Shown piece by piece: positions 32,013-42,483 of a stretch of 42,952 bases of DNA (the stretch's first letter is position 1; each line of letters opens with the position of its first letter). The stretch covers positions 1 to 42,952 of the forward strand of contig CAMLRX010000028.1 of assembly GCA_946482545.1 (NCBI GenBank). The letters are read 5' to 3'. The notes beneath the pieces are model-generated. The model ran no database searches, had not been told where the DNA came from, and saw only the letters and a list, made by a program, of their open reading frames with translations. A program made the position numbers and the translations under genes. The DNA comes from an uncultured Flavihumibacter sp. Lineage in GTDB: Bacteria; Bacteroidota; Bacteroidia; Chitinophagales; Chitinophagaceae.

Positions 32013-35000
32013 TTATAAACTAATATTCAGTCCAACAGTGAATGTACGTGCAGCGGGATACTCAAACAACGAAATGTTGTTGCTGTCTTCGGGATCGAAG
32101 CCGGTCCATTCGGTCCAGGTGTACAGGTTCTGTCCCTGGGCGAAAACGGATATCGCAGAAACACCCTTCATTTTTGAAACAATTGTGGCAGGAAGATTAT
32201 AACCTACGCGCAGATTTCTGAAGCGCAGATAAGATGCATCCTGTATATCTTTCGAAGAAAATGAACGCGAAGATCCATAACGTTGAATATTCGTAATATC
32301 ACCGGGGTTTCTCCACCTGTCAAGCAGTTTCACAGATTGGTTACTGGTACCGAAAGTAGGGGTTTCATTAAAGAAGTCTTCGTTGTTAAACCTTTTTGCA
32401 CCCTGAGAGAATGTAAAGAATGCCTCAGCGAAAAGACCTTTATAATTCACATTAGCATTGAAACCCCCATTAATTTTAGCGAGCCAGGTTCCAAACTCTG
32501 CAACACTTTGAGTAGCGGAGTTGTATAAATTGGTCAACTTTCCATCAGTCGTATAATAGAGTGGGTCACCCGTAGCGGCATCCACTCCTGCCCAGCGGGG
32601 AATATAGTGCGTTCCCAGGGGTAATCCTACGCGGATAATTGAAGTACCCGACTCGTATTCATTGACCTGCCCCAAACTGGTAATTTCATTGTCATTGTAG
32701 GCAAATGATCCACCTACGCTGATGATAAGATCCTTAGTAGAAACGAGGTCTGAGTTTAATCCAACCTCGATTCCCCTGTTGCGCATTGAGCCGGCGTTGA
32801 TATCAATTGACGCAACACCGGAAGTTGCTGATAATTGTTGGTCAACAAACAGGTTGTCGGTTACCTTATTGTACAGCTCAATAGAGCCGCGCAGCTTTCT
32901 GTTGAGAATATTGAAATCAAGCCCGATATTGGTTGTTTTAGCATATTCCCAATCAAGGGTCAGGTTTCCAAGTTCTGTGGCCACCAAACCACTTGCCCCT
33001 TCATAAGAGGTGGCTCCATACCTTGTGAGGTAATCCCACCGGCCTGGAATAGGGCTTGCTGTAAGTCCATAACTTGCTCTTAGTTGCAGGTCGGAAACCC
33101 AGCCAATATTATCCATGAAATTTTCTTTCATCAAATTCCAAGATGCACCTACAGCCCAGAATGGGTTCCATCTGTTGTTCTCGGGCATCTGCGTGGTACC
33201 ATCATACCTTACACTTCCATTGAAAGTGAACCTGTCAGCAAAAGTGTATTTCGCGATCATCATTCCAGATTGAATCGCTTCCATATCCCTTCCTCCCGAC
33301 AAAGAAGGTATAAATCCGTTCGTGTTGGTTCCGGCAGTGATACCTGCAGGCGTATTCAGAACGAGAGGGTTTATTCCGAAGCCTGTATATCCAAAGGAAC
33401 GGAAATTCGTTTTCATGGTCTCATAAAGCGCTGTAACATCTACAAGGTGATCTGAACCGAATCGCTTATTATAATTGAACCCAGCATTTCCCGTCAATTG
33501 AAGACGCCTGTTCACCGTTTCACCAAAAGATCCCTGGCCACCTGTTGAATTACTGCCGGTAAAACTTGTAGGATCGACAAGACGCTGTGTCATCCTTTCT
33601 CTGAAATCAAGTCCAAGTGTTGTAATGAACGAAAGGTCTTCCAAAATCTTATAACGGAGATTCGTAGAGAGAACACCTTTTAATTCATTCCTTAAACTGG
33701 TAGTAGCCAGCACGCGTTCCAATGCCGTAGAACCTTCACGTTGATCGTAAATTAACTGACGTGATGCCGTTCCTGGTACAAATGGGTTCGATCCACTGGG
33801 ACCAGAAGTATTTCCTGAATGGTAAAGCGTTCCGTTTATATAGGGTGACTCATATGGCAACGCATAGTACGCCGCGGCAAACGGGTTCACTACTGCACTG
33901 GTATTTTCCGATTCAATAAAACTACTGGTGGAATAGTTAATGCTTGAACTGATTGAAGCAGTAAGTCTATCGCCCCTGAAATCAAGGTTATTGCGTAGAG
34001 AATACCTTTCAAGCTCAGACCTAAGCGCTGTACCTTCCTGTTTAAAATAGTTCAAAGCAGAGAAGAAACTTACTCTTTCACTTCCGCCTGAAGCAGAAAC
34101 ATCGTATTCCTGGAACTTTCCTTCTCTGAAGAAAATATCTGTCCAGTCAACATTACTGTTCCTTAAGCTATCCAAAATAAAATCTGCACGTTGGCGCTGA
34201 GCTGGGGTAAAGCCGGCAGTGGCAGGGTTCTTTGCAGAAAGGTACCATCCCGGACCATAACTAAGCCCTTGCTCTTCCCCAATTTCCTCTTCGAACTGAA
34301 TTCTTTGTTGAGAATTCATCATAATGAACTTAGGTGTAGTTCTTTGAGAAATACCGTATTGAGACTTTACATTAAAAGTAAGTCTTTCCCGGCCACCACG
34401 TTTTGTCGTGATTACTATTACACCATTTGATCCTCTTGATCCATAAAGAGCGGCGGCTGTAGCGTCTTTCAATACATCCACGCTGGCTATATCTCCGGGG
34501 CTGAGTGATGCAAATGCGGCGGGTTCAATTGGAATTCCATCCATGATATACAATGGTGTTGTAGTACCATTGATAGATGTTGCACCACGAATAATCACGT
34601 TTGCCGCAGAACCAGGCTGTCCCGAACCTGCGGTAACCCAAACACCTGGTGCCCGTCCCTGAAGGATTTGGTCAATACTACCATTGGGAACCTGATTAAT
34701 CGCTTTTGCATCCACTTTTGCAGTGGCACCAGCATAATTAGATCTTTTCTCCCTCGTATAACCAGTGATTACCACATCCTCCAATGCCGCAGAAGCACCG
34801 GTAAGCACCACGGTATAATTACTCATGGCGCCTGTCAGGTTCACCGCTTTGGGTTCAAAGCCAATAATTGAAAACAATAACTGAGTAGTATTCGAAGGCA
34901 CTGAAACAGAAAAGCTACCCTCCGCATCTGTCGTCCCACCAATCTGGGAACCTTTTGCTAAAACTGTAACATTGGGAATGGGAGTACCTTTTTCATCCAG

Positions 35001-35087
35001 GACCTTTCCTGTAATTGTCCTGTTTTGGGCGTAAGCGTTGCCCAAAACGGCAATTACTCCGAGCAGGAGTAATACAAGTTTTCTCAT
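32013..35087 (-). CDS. SusC/RagA-family TonB-dependent outer-membrane transporter (first pair)
   Basis: TonB-linked barrel of 1024 residues, partner of the SusD protein downstream. Signal peptide MRKLVLLLLGVIAVLGNAYA, a carboxypeptidase-regulatory-like domain at about 22-100 (TITGKVLDEKGTPIPNVTVL), plug domain at about 110-230 with the SusC signature TPLYIMDGIPIEPAAFASLS and DVLKDATAAALYGSRGSNGV, then the barrel. The end is AARTFTVGLNISL. A promoter and a short leader precede it. No FecR-sigma regulator is adjacent, so control may come from the AraC protein or elsewhere. Base composition of the two SusCD genes is lower in GC than the flanking housekeeping genes in lines I counted. Confidence 0.95.
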   Translation of the reverse strand: MRKLVLLLLGVIAVLGNAYAQNRTITGKVLDEKGTPIPNVTVLAKGSQIGGTTDAEGSFSVSVPSNTTQLLFSIIGFEPKAVNLTGAMSNYTVVLTGASAALEDVVITGYTREKRSNYAGATAKVDAKAINQVPNGSIDQILQGRAPGVWVTAGSGQPGSAANVIIRGATSINGTTTPLYIMDGIPIEPAAFASLSPGDIASVDVLKDATAAALYGSRGSNGVIVITTKRGGRERLTFNVKSQYGISQRTTPKFIMMNSQQRIQFEEEIGEEQGLSYGPGWYLSAKNPATAGFTPAQRQRADFILDSLRNSNVDWTDIFFREGKFQEYDVSASGGSERVSFFSALNYFKQEGTALRSELERYSLRNNLDFRGDRLTASISSSINYSTSSFIESENTSAVVNPFAAAYYALPYESPYINGTLYHSGNTSGPSGSNPFVPGTASRQLIYDQREGSTALERVLATTSLRNELKGVLSTNLRYKILEDLSFITTLGLDFRERMTQRLVDPTSFTGSNSTGGQGSFGETVNRRLQLTGNAGFNYNKRFGSDHLVDVTALYETMKTNFRSFGYTGFGINPLVLNTPAGITAGTNTNGFIPSLSGGRDMEAIQSGMMIAKYTFADRFTFNGSVRYDGTTQMPENNRWNPFWAVGASWNLMKENFMDNIGWVSDLQLRASYGLTASPIPGRWDYLTRYGATSYEGASGLVATELGNLTLDWEYAKTTNIGLDFNILNRKLRGSIELYNKVTDNLFVDQQLSATSGVASIDINAGSMRNRGIEVGLNSDLVSTKDLIISVGGSFAYNDNEITSLGQVNEYESGTSIIRVGLPLGTHYIPRWAGVDAATGDPLYYTTDGKLTNLYNSATQSVAEFGTWLAKINGGFNANVNYKGLFAEAFFTFSQGAKRFNNEDFFNETPTFGTSNQSVKLLDRWRNPGDITNIQRYGSSRSFSSKDIQDASYLRFRNLRVGYNLPATIVSKMKGVSAISVFAQGQNLYTWTEWTGFDPEDSNNISLFEYPAARTFTVGLNISL

Positions 35088-35170
35088 AATGATGTTTAAT
35101 TTAAGTGAAAATCCAGCCTTCTTAGCCCGTTTTTTAACGCACGGTTAACGCTAATTTAACGGATAGACTG

Positions 35171-35199
35171 CAAATTTAACAATTTCGCTGCTTGGGAAA
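35171..35199 (-). promoter_or_regulatory. Promoter of the first SusCD operon
   Basis: Minus strand: TTTC (35196-35199), 17-base spacer, TAAATTTG (35171-35178), a perfect -7 match. The predicted leader is about 78 bases. It lies after the terminator of the other SusCD pair, so the two pairs are separate transcripts. Confidence 0.65.
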
Positions 35200-35255
35200 C
35201 TGGGTAAAAAAACGTTAACTATCATAAAGGCATCATGAACAGCTATCAAGAAAAG

Positions 35256-35286
35256 AATAAGCCATCCCGAGAGGGGATGGCTTATT
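35256..35286 (-). terminator. Terminator of the second SusCD operon
   Basis: Perfect 13-bp stem AATAAGCCATCCC (35256-35268) with its complement (35274-35286), five-base loop, followed by a T-rich stretch on the minus strand, 25 bases after the susD stop. Confidence 0.85.
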
Positions 35287-35310
35287 AAATATAATTTGTT
35301 ATGTAATTAA

Positions 35311-36816
35311 CTACCAGCCATTATTCTGAGCTTCCCTCAGATTGGGATTGATGGTCACATCATTTGTTGGCAAGCCCCAAACAAATTTGTTGTCATCAGC
35401 AGGTATACTCAGCCCCTGGTAAAACGCACCAGTTGTTATTGTCGCTGTATTTTGAGGCGCCCTTCTGGTAAAGCCCTCATGCCAGCGCTTCAAATCGTCC
35501 AACCGGAATCCCTCAAAAGCCAATTCCCGGAAACGTTCGTCTTTTATTTGCTGCAAAAGCGCAGCACCAGATATTCCTGAAAGTGCAGTGAGGCCTCTTG
35601 CAGTTCTCAATGCATTTAAAGAAGTAAGTGCGGCAGCCTCGCCAGACGCACCAGATCTGGCACCAGCCTCTGCCGAAATAAGATACATTTCTGCTATCCG
35701 GAAGATTTTGGGGGCATGTTGGTAGTTCGTAGCTGCAGCAGTAAACAGGGCCGGATTTCCGGGATACTTATTAACGAGGATAGTACCAGGATAATCAGTT
35801 CCCATAATCAGCACATTTTTCGCCTGAAAATATGCTGCCTTACGAATATCGTTATTAGCATACATATCTATTACCCATTGAGAGGGAATAAAGTCTGGCG
35901 TGAACTTTTGAGTTTGCGCATTGTATCCCAGATAAATTGCATTTGTATTAGCAAGTTCATTTGGTTTACTTACCGCACTTTGGAAAATAACTTCCTGCGC
36001 AAGGTCTGTGGTCCACATTGCCGTAAAATTAGCCTGATCGGTAATCAATGGATAAGTTCCGGTTGCAATCAAAGCATCAGCTGCTGCTTTAGCTCCGGCC
36101 CAATCCTGCATATGAAGCTTAACCCGTGCTTCAAGCGCAAGTATTACATCTTTATTGATACGTGTCGCACCTTTTGCCCCTGTAGTCGCAGACAACAAAC
36201 CCTTAGCTGTGCCAATATCAGAGATAATCTGGTCGTAGACTTCTTTTACGCTGGCCCTTCCTGGCATAGCGTTCGGATCATACTCCAGCAAAAGGGGCAC
36301 ACCAGGATCAGTAGACGCACTTGCCGGCTCATATGGTTTTCCCCAACGCAAAATCAACCGATGATAGTAGAACGCTCTCATAAAGTAAAGGTCGCCCTTG
36401 TATTTATTGAGTTCAGTTGTTTCAGCTGCTGAAGCCGGTACAATCTGTTCAAACCCTTCAATGGCCAGATTGACATTATTCAGGCCCGAATAATATCCAG
36501 CCCATGTGTCTCTGATGGTGTAATCATCAGCAAGAAAACCATCCCACCGATGCGGATTTCCATTCCGGTTACCAAATTCGAGTGATGCATTTAGTTGATC
36601 TGCCTGAACATCCGTTGAATAAGTATATATACCATATACACGCCCTCTTAATTGAGCATAAAGTGACGTATTCCAGGATTTCGCATCCTTTAATGTTTTA
36701 AAGGACTGGCTTAACTCAATATCCGAGTAAGGGAATTTATCCAGCTTTTTCTCGCAGGCTGCTAATGAGAACATCATGAGTGCGCCGGCAATATATTTAA
36801 ATTTGTTGATTTTCAT
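35311..36816 (-). CDS. SusD/RagB-family outer-membrane nutrient-binding lipoprotein (second pair)
   Basis: SusD-type binding lipoprotein of 501 residues. Lipobox SLAACEK (cysteine near residue 21). Family features are FMRAFYYHRLILRWGKPYEP, KIFRIAEMYLISAEAGARSG and ERFRELAFEGFRLDDLKRWH, with a C terminus rich in N and P (NPNLREAQNNGW) as often seen. It begins 31 bases after its susC partner. It is only distantly related to the other SusD in the window, so the two systems probably have different substrates. Substrate unknown. Confidence 0.94.
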   Translation of the reverse strand: MKINKFKYIAGALMMFSLAACEKKLDKFPYSDIELSQSFKTLKDAKSWNTSLYAQLRGRVYGIYTYSTDVQADQLNASLEFGNRNGNPHRWDGFLADDYTIRDTWAGYYSGLNNVNLAIEGFEQIVPASAAETTELNKYKGDLYFMRAFYYHRLILRWGKPYEPASASTDPGVPLLLEYDPNAMPGRASVKEVYDQIISDIGTAKGLLSATTGAKGATRINKDVILALEARVKLHMQDWAGAKAAADALIATGTYPLITDQANFTAMWTTDLAQEVIFQSAVSKPNELANTNAIYLGYNAQTQKFTPDFIPSQWVIDMYANNDIRKAAYFQAKNVLIMGTDYPGTILVNKYPGNPALFTAAATNYQHAPKIFRIAEMYLISAEAGARSGASGEAAALTSLNALRTARGLTALSGISGAALLQQIKDERFRELAFEGFRLDDLKRWHEGFTRRAPQNTATITTGAFYQGLSIPADDNKFVWGLPTNDVTINPNLREAQNNGW

Positions 36817-36847
36817 AATCTGTTAATTTTTACTTCCTGAACACGAA

Positions 36848-39805
36848 TTAAAATTGTAGATCAAGTCCAAAGCTATATTGCTTTGTATTGGGGTTCACGC
36901 CAAGCGTCAGGTTGGAATCCACTTCAGGGTCAGGTCCTGAATACTTGGTAAAAGTGAGAAGGTTTCTTCCTGTAGCATATACCCTGGCCCCTTTCAGAAC
37001 TTTTGTCCCTTTCACCATTGATGCAGGGAAGGTGTATCCAACAGTAAGTGCTTTCAACCTGAGGAATGATGCGTCTTCTATCAAACGGCTGTCAAACTGT
37101 GTGAACTGAGTACCATACTTCGGAAATCTCGCCACATCGCCAGGAGCCTTCCAGTAATCAAGAATAACGGTGGACTGGTTGAACCCTGGGAATTGTGTTG
37201 GGTTCTCAAAAAAGTACCGGTCGTTATTGATGAGATATTTGCCTTGTGAAAAGCTGAAATCAGACTGAAGATAAAAACCACTATATCCAGCAGAGAGGCC
37301 GAAGCCGCCATTGAAAGGAGGATATCTTTTAATACCTGTATTCTGTTGTAAAGCAGTAGGATTAAATGTCGTGGTCACATTGTCTTTATCCTGCCTTGGA
37401 TTTACGATTTCATCAGGATTCTCATTGGGAAGATACCACTCCGGTAAACCTGTTTCTGAATTTACTTGCGCAAACACTGGATAGAAGTAAGAAACAGGTT
37501 GTCCAACAGCCCAAGATACCCCGGTATTTGGAATGATCCAATATTGCTTGCCCTGGAAAAGTTCTGTAACCTTGTTATTGTTGTAGTTGAAGTTAATGTA
37601 TGGGGTAATGTAAGCCTTCTTAGACTTATACACATCTCCGCTGATAGAGAGGTCGATACCGCTGTTTTTCAAGGAACCAACGTTGTCGATAACGCTTGAA
37701 AATCCAGAAGTGTAGGGATAGGGCACATCAATCAACATATCCTTAGTTACCCTGTCATAATATTCAACAGTAATATTAGCCCTGTTGAAGAGGGAGAAAT
37801 CCAATCCGAAGTTGGCCTGTGTCTGACTCTCCCATGAAAGCAATGGGTTTCCGGGGGAACTTACAGCAAATCCTGTTTGGTTCTCATACTGATTGGTCCC
37901 TACAAGTCCAAGACTTTGATAGTTTCCAATAGCAGAGTTGCCGCTTGTTCCATAACTTGCTTTTACTGTCAAATTGCTTAGCCAGCTTACATTTGAAAGG
38001 AACTCCTCCTCTGAAGCCTTCCACATACCGCCCACAGACCAGAAGTTCGCCGTGCGGTTGTCTCTACCAAACCTGGATGATTTGTCCTGACGGAAAGAAA
38101 CATCAAAATAATATTTCTCATCGAAGTTGTAGTTAATTCTGCTGAAATAGGAAAGGTAAGAGTACTCTGATTTAGACGAACTCGCATCCCTGTTGCTCGG
38201 ACCATTAGAGATTAAGACAAGTCTGTCATCGGTTTGGCCCGTTGAAGAACCACTGAAAGCGGTAGATACAAAATCAATATATTCATTACCTGCGAGCGCA
38301 ATGAAATTATGCTTGCCTTGAATGTCAAATTTATATTCAGCAGTATTGTTGATGGTGCGCATAACGCCACGTGAGAAACTTTCACTTACTGACCCGTTAT
38401 TAAGCGAAGTAACATTTGATGGCAGACGAATAGAATTAGAGCGGTAATCATAAGCATCCATACCCACCTGTGTCTTGAGCGTTAGTGCTTCGATGGGATT
38501 GATCTGAATGTATGCATTTGGATTGAACTGGGCATTGTTTCCTTCTGAAGGATTTTTATCAGCCAGATATTTAGGGTTATACCTGTTCCATCCGGGTATC
38601 AGGTCCGGGTACTCAACTCCGTTCGCATCAACAGGAGAATAAAAAGGAGCGGCAAGCAGTGCTAGCCCTCTATTTGTACTGTTTGTTCCGTAAGGATTGG
38701 TTTGTCTTTTATCGAAACCGCCAGAAAGATTAAGCCCAAGTTTAAGCCACTTATTAACCGTGGTTGTTATATTTGATCTGAGTGTATATCTTTCAAAGTC
38801 TGACCTGTAAGCTAATCCTTCTTGTTTGAAATATCCTCCGGAAATGTAATAAGTGGTTTTGCCGCCACCACCGGAAATCGAGAGATTACCCTGGTACATT
38901 GGAACATTGTCCTGATAGTATGCTTTATACCATTTTGTATCAAAGGGAAATTGTGTAAGCAATGTATCAATCTGTCCCCTTCTCCTGTAACCTGTTTCCA
39001 CCCAGAAATCAGTCAACTGCTTTGTATTCATAAAGCCGTTGAAAAAGTCTGTATTAATCAGGTTGGAAACACCATACTGCGTTTGAAGAGAGATGGTAGA
39101 TTCTCTGGCACTCCCTTTTTTTGTAGTGATATAAATCACGCCATTTGCAGCACGGGAACCATAAATCGCTGTAGCTGATGCGTCTTTAAGTACTGAAATA
39201 CTTTCAAAATCCTCAGGATTTAAACTGATAATTGACCCTCCGTCAACTGGTATTCCGTCCAACACATAGAGCGGTGTAGAACTTGCGCCCAAAGAACCCA
39301 CGCCGTGAATACGTAGTGAAGATGTTGCAGATGGCTCTCCGTTGGAAGTGAATACCTGCAAACCGGCAACCTTACCTTGCAGCGCATCAAACGCATTTGC
39401 GGTTGGCCGCTCCCTGATTGTCTCAGAACCCACCTTAACAATAGATCCAACAACAGATCCTAATTTTCTTCCAGAGCCATATCCAACAACCACGATACTT
39501 TCCATTTCGTTGGTCATCGCCGCCAACTCAATGTTAATAGAAGATAAATTGCCAATCGTTATTTCCTTGGATTCCATCCCTACTGCTGAAACAATCAGAA
39601 TTTTTGCTGTAGCAGGAACAGAAATACTAAATGAACCAGATTCAGAAGAGGAAGTGCCGGCATTTGAGCCTTTAATTACAACTGAAGCGTTGGGAACCGG
39701 ATTCCCCTTATCATCTGTTACTTTCCCGGTAATTGTACGGGTTTGTGCCAGGAGCTGCCCGCATAGGAGCAACACTCCCAGCAGGAGCATTACAAGTTTT
39801 CTCAT
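36848..39805 (-). CDS. SusC/RagA-family TonB-dependent outer-membrane transporter (second pair)
   Basis: TonB-linked barrel of 985 residues. Signal peptide MRKLVMLLLGVLLLCGQLLA, regulatory-like domain (TITGKVTDDKGNPVPNASVV) at 22-100, plug with TPLYVLDGIPVDGGSIISLN and SVLKDASATAIYGSRAANGV, and a barrel ending KQYSFGLDLQF with terminal phenylalanine. The signal peptide is nearly the same as that of the other SusC, while the rest differs strongly. It is the first gene of the upstream SusCD operon and has a promoter with a perfect -7 element. Confidence 0.95.
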   Translation of the reverse strand: MRKLVMLLLGVLLLCGQLLAQTRTITGKVTDDKGNPVPNASVVIKGSNAGTSSSESGSFSISVPATAKILIVSAVGMESKEITIGNLSSINIELAAMTNEMESIVVVGYGSGRKLGSVVGSIVKVGSETIRERPTANAFDALQGKVAGLQVFTSNGEPSATSSLRIHGVGSLGASSTPLYVLDGIPVDGGSIISLNPEDFESISVLKDASATAIYGSRAANGVIYITTKKGSARESTISLQTQYGVSNLINTDFFNGFMNTKQLTDFWVETGYRRRGQIDTLLTQFPFDTKWYKAYYQDNVPMYQGNLSISGGGGKTTYYISGGYFKQEGLAYRSDFERYTLRSNITTTVNKWLKLGLNLSGGFDKRQTNPYGTNSTNRGLALLAAPFYSPVDANGVEYPDLIPGWNRYNPKYLADKNPSEGNNAQFNPNAYIQINPIEALTLKTQVGMDAYDYRSNSIRLPSNVTSLNNGSVSESFSRGVMRTINNTAEYKFDIQGKHNFIALAGNEYIDFVSTAFSGSSTGQTDDRLVLISNGPSNRDASSSKSEYSYLSYFSRINYNFDEKYYFDVSFRQDKSSRFGRDNRTANFWSVGGMWKASEEEFLSNVSWLSNLTVKASYGTSGNSAIGNYQSLGLVGTNQYENQTGFAVSSPGNPLLSWESQTQANFGLDFSLFNRANITVEYYDRVTKDMLIDVPYPYTSGFSSVIDNVGSLKNSGIDLSISGDVYKSKKAYITPYINFNYNNNKVTELFQGKQYWIIPNTGVSWAVGQPVSYFYPVFAQVNSETGLPEWYLPNENPDEIVNPRQDKDNVTTTFNPTALQQNTGIKRYPPFNGGFGLSAGYSGFYLQSDFSFSQGKYLINNDRYFFENPTQFPGFNQSTVILDYWKAPGDVARFPKYGTQFTQFDSRLIEDASFLRLKALTVGYTFPASMVKGTKVLKGARVYATGRNLLTFTKYSGPDPEVDSNLTLGVNPNTKQYSFGLDLQF

Positions 39806-39863
39806 GTGTGTGAAGATTTTAGTTTTGATGGTTAATGTGACGTAACCACCCAGTAATTGACAG

Positions 39864-39897
39864 CAAATGTATAGGCTGTGCTGCTTAAAAAATTCAA
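39864..39897 (-). promoter_or_regulatory. Promoter of the second SusCD operon
   Basis: Minus strand: TTG (39895-39897), 23-base spacer, TACATTTG (39864-39871), a perfect -7 match. The rest of the 39806-40079 gap is AT-rich and holds no gene I can support. Confidence 0.5.
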
Positions 39898-40079
39898 TTT
39901 CTTAATTTTTTTTTAACATAATTTATTAGGTTATGCAAGAAAAATAAATCAACAAATTGATTTTCAACTACTCATGATTAAATATCAAGGAAAGTTAAGG
40001 AGTGGTTAAGGGAATATTATGCCACCTATTCTTATCGAAGTCAAGCACTCAACCCGACTTTTTTACCACTCATCATTCT

Positions 40080-42407
40080 CTACATCGCCTCCTTGCTCGT
40101 GCTGATCAGCAAGGCAGGTAACAACACAAGATTCGTGACGGTGGCCACAATCAACGTAAGCCCTGTAAGCCAGCCCAGCGCCAGCGTACCGCCAAAACTG
40201 CTGAAACAAAAGATCACAAACCCGGCAATCAAAACCAGTGAAGTATAGATGATGCTGATGCCGGTATGCCGGATGGTTTCCACCACCGTTTTGTGTTCGC
40301 TATTCTGGTGAAGTGGTAACTCCTGTTTGTAATTGACCAGGAAGCGGATCGTTACATCAATTGCGATACCCAATGCAACACTGAAAATAAGTACTGTAGA
40401 GGGTTTCAACGGAACACCCGCCCAGCCCATCACACCGGCCGTTACCAGCAACGGAATAATATTAGGCACGAGAGAACAAATGAGTATCCGCAGGGAACGG
40501 AAAAGATACAACATACACAAAGCGATGAGCAGGAAGGCCCAGAAAATGCTTTCTTTCAGTCCATCGATGATGAAACTGCTGCCTTCCAGGAATGTAACGC
40601 TGGTACCCGTGAACTTCACCTGGTACTGAGCGGTATCGAAAAGTTGCTCCGCACGCAACCTGGCTGAATCCAGTACAAGAGGTAAGGCACTGCTGCCGAT
40701 ATCTGCCATCTGAACGCTCATGCGCGCCTGGCGACGTGTGCTGTCCATAAAACTGGACAACAGTTTCGAGAAGGTGTTGTCGTTGGCGGAACCGCCTTTC
40801 TGCGGACGAAGGTATTCAGCTACAAAAGCGCCGTCGAAGCTGTTCGGAAGCGCGTAACTGAGGCTGTCACCTTCATAGAAAGCCTGCCGTGCAAATTTCA
40901 GCCCTTCTCCCAGGTACAATGGACGCGCCATATCCGGGCGGGCGCCGAGGTACATGGCCAGGGAATCCATCTTCTCAAAGATGGACAATGCACGCATGCC
41001 GGCGAAGCCGTTTTTCTTTTTACTGTCTATTACAATTTCCAGCGGCATGATGCCCTCGAAATGTCTTTCGAAGAATTTCAGATCGGTATAGATTTTATCC
41101 TGTTTGGGAAGATCATCCACAATGAATCCTTCCGACCTTAATTTGAATATGCCCACAAGGGCAACCAGCACAATGAGCGTGGTATAAGCATAGATGAACC
41201 TCCGGCGGTGCAGTGCCCACCGCTGCAGGCGGGTAAGCAGCCCGTTCAGCCAGTTGTTATCGAGGTATTTCGTGTGCCTGTTTTTGGGAGCAGGCAGAAA
41301 ACTAAGCGCACCCGGAATAAGCACCAGGGAGATGAAGAAAATCACCATGATATTGATACCGGCCACTACGCCAAACTCGCGCAAAATCTCGCTTCTGGTG
41401 AGCGCGAATACCGCGAAACCAATGGCGGCGGCGATATTGCAGAATAAAGTGACCACACCCATTTTGGCGATCATCTGGACAATGGCGCTGTTCTTTTCTC
41501 CTGTTTCACGGTAAGCCGTATGGTATTTGTTCAGGAAATAAATGCAGTTGGGAATCCCGATCACCACAATCAACGGTGGGATCAGGGCGGTAAGCAAACT
41601 GATCTTATACCCGAAAAGGTCCATCGTGCCCATGCTCCACACGACACTCACCAACACTACGGCCAGACTGAGTACCATCGCAGAAACGGAGCGGAAAAAC
41701 ACCAGTAAGATCAGTGCGGACAACACCAGTGATCCGATGAGGAAAAAACGCATTTCTTCCTGTATCCTCAACCCAACCACGGTGCGGATATAGGGCAGTC
41801 CGCTCAACATCATTTCCGTCTGGTGCTTTTTGCCGAATACTTCTGTTTCGGCGGCGATGGCCGCAATCACATCATTTCTTTTTTTGGAGGCCACCACGTC
41901 ACGGTTGATGCGCAGTCCCATTAAGTAGGTGTGTGCGGAAGGGTTGTAGAGAATGCCTTTGTAAAATGGAAGTCCCAGAAAAACAGTAGCGGCGCTATCA
42001 AGTGTGTTCGCGGCAAGCGTTCCGACCGGGAAGATGGGAACGGCCTTCAGTTTACTGGTATTGGTATCCTTCACGAGGTTCACTGCATCCGGCACACTGA
42101 GTATGCCTTCGACCCCATTTATTTTACGGAGTTTTTGCTGAAGGGCCCTGTAATCATTGAAAAAGGAAGGTTCGAAGAAGGTATTTTTTTGCAGTCCTAT
42201 CACCATCATATTACCGTCTTCACCGAAGGTAGCCCTGAAATCCTGGTAATCCTGGTAGCGGGGATTATCGGTAGGAATGGCGCGCGTAAACTCGTAACTG
42301 AGCTGCACCTTAGCGGCGCGATAGCCCATAAAAGCAGTGCCCGCAGCAAGCAAAATCAGCAATACTATCCTGTACCGAAGCACGCCTTTACCAAGTTTAA
42401 GCCACAT
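40080..42407 (-). CDS. RND/MMPL-superfamily membrane transporter
   Basis: Inner-membrane protein of 775 residues with two RND halves, each one helix, a large periplasmic loop and five helices. Visible: first helix RYRIVLLILLAAGTAFMGYR, SSD-like helices with SALILLVFFRSVSAMVLSLA, and LLTALIPPLIVVIGIPNCIY; second half with LIALCMLYLFRSLRILICSL and LIFSVALGIAIDVTIRFLVN. Such proteins export lipids or hydrophobic compounds or act as efflux pumps; no adaptor or outer-membrane channel is adjacent, so an MMPL/HpnN-like lipid role is as likely as drug efflux. The frame opens at a TTG at 42440; ATG 42407 is preferred. The stop is near the AT-rich gap before susC. Confidence 0.9.
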   Translation of the reverse strand: MWLKLGKGVLRYRIVLLILLAAGTAFMGYRAAKVQLSYEFTRAIPTDNPRYQDYQDFRATFGEDGNMMVIGLQKNTFFEPSFFNDYRALQQKLRKINGVEGILSVPDAVNLVKDTNTSKLKAVPIFPVGTLAANTLDSAATVFLGLPFYKGILYNPSAHTYLMGLRINRDVVASKKRNDVIAAIAAETEVFGKKHQTEMMLSGLPYIRTVVGLRIQEEMRFFLIGSLVLSALILLVFFRSVSAMVLSLAVVLVSVVWSMGTMDLFGYKISLLTALIPPLIVVIGIPNCIYFLNKYHTAYRETGEKNSAIVQMIAKMGVVTLFCNIAAAIGFAVFALTRSEILREFGVVAGINIMVIFFISLVLIPGALSFLPAPKNRHTKYLDNNWLNGLLTRLQRWALHRRRFIYAYTTLIVLVALVGIFKLRSEGFIVDDLPKQDKIYTDLKFFERHFEGIMPLEIVIDSKKKNGFAGMRALSIFEKMDSLAMYLGARPDMARPLYLGEGLKFARQAFYEGDSLSYALPNSFDGAFVAEYLRPQKGGSANDNTFSKLLSSFMDSTRRQARMSVQMADIGSSALPLVLDSARLRAEQLFDTAQYQVKFTGTSVTFLEGSSFIIDGLKESIFWAFLLIALCMLYLFRSLRILICSLVPNIIPLLVTAGVMGWAGVPLKPSTVLIFSVALGIAIDVTIRFLVNYKQELPLHQNSEHKTVVETIRHTGISIIYTSLVLIAGFVIFCFSSFGGTLALGWLTGLTLIVATVTNLVLLPALLISTSKEAM

Positions 42408-42471
42408 TGATCTCCATTTTGAAGGGCAAAGAAAATACAATTCAACGGATCATAGCCGGAGATTTATCCAG

Positions 42472-42479
42472 TATTTTTG
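42472..42479 (+). promoter_or_regulatory. -7 element of the porZ-like gene, probably leaderless
   Basis: TATTTTTG is a perfect TAnnTTTG match ending four bases before ATG 42484, so transcription should start at or next to the ATG. No clear TTTG is seen at the -33 distance. Confidence 0.45.
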
Positions 42480-42483
42480 ACCT

